This document shows positions 5,046 to 6,789 of a stretch of 6,789 nt of DNA, in pieces. The position numbers and the translations under genes are program-made. This DNA is from JAFGBM01 sp964564915 (GTDB lineage Bacteria > Actinomycetota > Actinomycetes > Actinomycetales > Demequinaceae). Position 1 is the first letter of the stretch; every line of letters starts with the position of its first letter. The notes under the pieces were generated by a model. That model worked only from the letters and a program-made list of their open reading frames with translations. It did not search any database and was not told the DNA's origin. The DNA lies in contig CAZMCU010000058.1 in assembly GCA_964564915.1 (NCBI GenBank), positions 1-6,789 on the forward strand, read 5' to 3'.

Positions 5046-6218
5046 TCACCCGCCGGAGACATCGAGTTCGGCCTCCGCGAGCCTCTCCAGCCACTCGTCG
5101 GAGAGGGTCCGCGAGTCGAGCCAACCCTCGGGGCAGGCGGGGCGCTTGGGTGTCCCCTGGCGGCCGCGCGCGCCCTCTGCAGCGACGCCGGGGTACGGAG
5201 CGTCGAGGTCGAGGCCGTCGAGAATCCTCCGCAATTCGGCGAGCGACCCGACAAGGCCAAGTCGGCGCCTCGCCTCCCCTCCAACTTCGTACCCCTTGAA
5301 GTACCACGCGATGTGCTTGCGGATCTCCTGGGTCGCCTTGAACTCGTCACCGCCAAAGTGAGCGACCATGAGTTCAGCGTGACGAAAAACGGTCTCCGCG
5401 ACGCGCCCGAGCCCCGGACGAACCCTGTCTGAGCGGCCTTCGAACGCGGCCTGGAGGTCCGCGAATAGCCATGGCCGCCCCAGACACCCCCGCCCGACCA
5501 CGACCCCGTCACACCCCGTTTCCGCCACCATCCGCAGCGCGTCCTCCGCGCACCAGATGTCGCCGTTTCCGAGCACGGGGATCGACGTCACGGCCTGCTT
5601 GAGCGCGGCGATCGCCCCCCAATCCGCCTGCCCCGAATAGTGCTCCGCGGCTGTTCGCGCGTGGAGCGCGACCCCAGCTGCGCCCTCCCCCTCCGCAACG
5701 CGACCCGCGTCGAGGTAGGTGAGGTGGTCGTCGTCAATACCCGTGCGCATCTTGACCGTGACCGGAACCGCGCCGGGCGCCGCCTCCCTCACCGCTGCGC
5801 GCACGATCGAACGGAACAGGTCCGTCTTCCACGGCAGCACCGCTCCCCCACCCTTGCGCGTCACCTTGGGCACGGGGCACCCGAAGTTCATGTCGATGTG
5901 ATCGGCGAGGTTCTCCTCGATGAGGATGCGCACGGCCGCGCCAACGGTCGCGGGGTCGACGCCGTACACCTGAACCGAGCGCGGGGTCTCGTCCGAGTCG
6001 TGGCGGATGACGCGGAACGCGCTGGGGATGTGCTCGACGAGTGCGCGGGACGTCACCATCTCGGCGACGAAAAGCCCACCCCCATGCTCGCGACACAACC
6101 GCCGAAACGCCGCGTTGGTGACCCCCGCCATCGGCGCGAGAATCACCGGAGTCTCGACCGTGAGCGAACCGAGCCGCAGGGGCGGCAGGACGCGCTGACC
6201 GGACGATGCTGGGGGCAT
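5046..6218 (-). CDS. dusB: tRNA-dihydrouridine synthase (DusB family)
   Basis: FMN- and NADPH-dependent enzyme that reduces uridine to dihydrouridine in tRNA. It has 390 residues in a TIM-barrel plus helical tRNA-binding C-terminus. Diagnostic motifs run in order: LAPMAGVTN (27-35, FMN binding), MNFGCPVPKV (110-119, with C114 as the expected catalytic cysteine), KMRTG (156-160), LHARTAAEHYSG (185-196), GNGDIW (217-222) and GVVVGRGCLGRPWLF (238-252). KHIAWYFKGY (301-310) marks the C-terminal domain. The tail with RGRQGTPKRPACPEGWLDS (351-369) looks like the actinobacterial form. The ATG lies 4 nt after the stop of the SRPBCC gene, which suggests co-transcription and translational coupling; the first barrel strand begins soon after at about residue 18. 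The exact target position in tRNA cannot be read from sequence. Confidence 0.95.
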   Translation of the reverse strand: MPPASSGQRVLPPLRLGSLTVETPVILAPMAGVTNAAFRRLCREHGGGLFVAEMVTSRALVEHIPSAFRVIRHDSDETPRSVQVYGVDPATVGAAVRILIEENLADHIDMNFGCPVPKVTRKGGGAVLPWKTDLFRSIVRAAVREAAPGAVPVTVKMRTGIDDDHLTYLDAGRVAEGEGAAGVALHARTAAEHYSGQADWGAIAALKQAVTSIPVLGNGDIWCAEDALRMVAETGCDGVVVGRGCLGRPWLFADLQAAFEGRSDRVRPGLGRVAETVFRHAELMVAHFGGDEFKATQEIRKHIAWYFKGYEVGGEARRRLGLVGSLAELRRILDGLDLDAPYPGVAAEGARGRQGTPKRPACPEGWLDSRTLSDEWLERLAEAELDVSGG

Positions 6219-6222
6219 CCCC

Positions 6223-6723
6223 CTAGTGTGCCGCAGGCCCGTCGCGATGCTGCGCGTGGTACACGTTCTCGTCCGCGATGTCCTGCTCGAACATGTCGGT
6301 CGACAGAAGGGCGCGGCCCTTGCGGGTGAGTCGAAGCATCCACCGGACGACGGCGAGCAGGGGGCGGGTCTCGGAGGTAGCGGTGAGCGTGGTGCGCGTT
6401 CGATTGCCCTCCGACGTGAAGGTCCGCGTGGTGATGAGGGTCGTCTTCGCCCCCTCGAGAACGGCGGTGCGCGTCACGATCCGACGCGGTGGTTCCGCTT
6501 CGATGGTCTCCGCATCGGCCGTACCCACCCGTCCGCGCGGAGTGCGCATCGTCATGCGGGCCACACACCCGACCTCGCCCAGACGTCCCTTGATAACGTC
6601 CATCCCCACGACTCGACTGAAGACCTCGCGCATCGCGTCGGCGTTCGTGTGAAGCGCCCATACCTGTTCGATGGGGGCGTCGATGACGCCCTCGTTGGTA
6701 TGGGTCTCGCTGTAGGGCTTCAT
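6223..6723 (-). CDS. SRPBCC-fold (polyketide cyclase/START-like) protein
   Basis: 166 residues. The N-terminal YSETHTNEGVIDAPIEQVWALHTNADA (4-30) is the typical first strand and helix of the SRPBCC superfamily, with the APIEQVW signature at 17-23. It is followed by alternating strands (CVARMTMRTPRGRV, ETIEAEPPRRIVTRTAV, TTLITTRTFTSEGNRTRTTL) and a long C-terminal helix (about 122-150). Such proteins make a hydrophobic ligand pocket; the ligand and role here are unknown. No signal peptide or membrane helix is visible. The ATG has an AGGGAGG site 4 nt upstream. Its stop is 4 nt before dusB, and its start is 19 nt after the stop of the unfinished upstream gene, so all three probably share one transcript. 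Confidence 0.88.
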   Translation of the reverse strand: MKPYSETHTNEGVIDAPIEQVWALHTNADAMREVFSRVVGMDVIKGRLGEVGCVARMTMRTPRGRVGTADAETIEAEPPRRIVTRTAVLEGAKTTLITTRTFTSEGNRTRTTLTATSETRPLLAVVRWMLRLTRKGRALLSTDMFEQDIADENVYHAQHRDGPAAH

Positions 6724-6727
6724 GTCG

Positions 6728-6734
6728 CCTCCCT
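6728..6734 (-). promoter_or_regulatory. Ribosome binding site of the SRPBCC gene
   Basis: Minus-strand AGGGAGG lies 4 nt before the ATG at 6723 and falls in the 19-nt gap after the upstream stop. It supports the chosen start and independent initiation within a polycistronic message. Confidence 0.75.
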
Positions 6735-6742
6735 GCCCCGGT

Positions 6743-6789
6743 CTACACCCCGGCGAGTCGTTCGGCCAAGTAGCCGCGCACCTTGTCGA
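6743..6789 (-). CDS. C-terminal end of an upstream gene, possibly glycyl-tRNA synthetase (partial)
   Basis: On the minus strand one frame entering from the window edge reads DKVRGYLAERLAGV and then TAG at 6745-6743. The other two frames also stay open to this point or beyond, but this one ends 19 nt before the SRPBCC start and reads like a real protein tail. The pattern D-x-V-x-x-Y-L-x-E-R-L near a C-terminus is like that of bacterial class II glycyl-tRNA synthetases. Actinobacterial glyS genes also often lie near dusB, dgt and dnaG. Only 14 residues are visible, so the identity is inferred and the gene symbol is withheld. Confidence 0.45.
   Translation of the reverse strand, partial: DKVRGYLAERLAGV

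Overview
The window is a very GC-rich piece of bacterial chromosome, dense with genes and with strong G/C bias at third codon positions. The primase N-terminus (SLKGLCPFHDEKTPSF), the short dGTPase-like protein and the neighbourhood of dnaG, dgt, dusB and a GlyRS-like tail point to an actinomycete (Actinomycetota). A Micrococcales-type lineage is plausible, but that finer placement is inference.

Reading down the minus strand from the right edge, the backbone holds: the last 14 residues of an unfinished gene (possibly glycyl-tRNA synthetase); a SRPBCC-fold protein; dusB (tRNA-dihydrouridine synthase), only 4 nt after the SRPBCC stop; dgt (HD-domain dNTP triphosphohydrolase); and dnaG (DNA primase). 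Two plus-strand genes interrupt it. A small DUF6941-like protein lies between dnaG and dgt, divergent from dnaG and convergent with dgt. A winged-helix/DUF559 (Vsr-like) nuclease-fold protein lies between dgt and dusB. Backbone functions are housekeeping: primer synthesis, dNTP pool control and tRNA modification.

The most unusual structure is the 3896-5034 unit. The DUF559 gene is flanked by two related palindromes with identical architecture: 20-nt arms, a 15-nt loop, outer arm CTATGGGGCG and inner arm CCTCG. The first is perfect over 20 bp. The second keeps the same outer 10 bp and has a compensated base-pair swap. Removing the unit would leave dusB and dgt collinear and 45 nt apart, so it looks like a cassette inserted into a housekeeping array. 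It resembles in outline a nuclease gene paired with REP-like palindromes. Whether the palindromes are substrates, operators or terminators cannot be settled from this window.

Three genes (dnaG, dgt, DUF559) have a TAnnnT -10-like hexamer 6-8 nt before a GTG start and no clear Shine-Dalgarno, which suggests leaderless transcripts. The DUF6941 and SRPBCC genes have strong Shine-Dalgarno sites. No tRNA, rRNA, CRISPR array or transposase was seen, and no gene-free stretch exceeds 300 bases.
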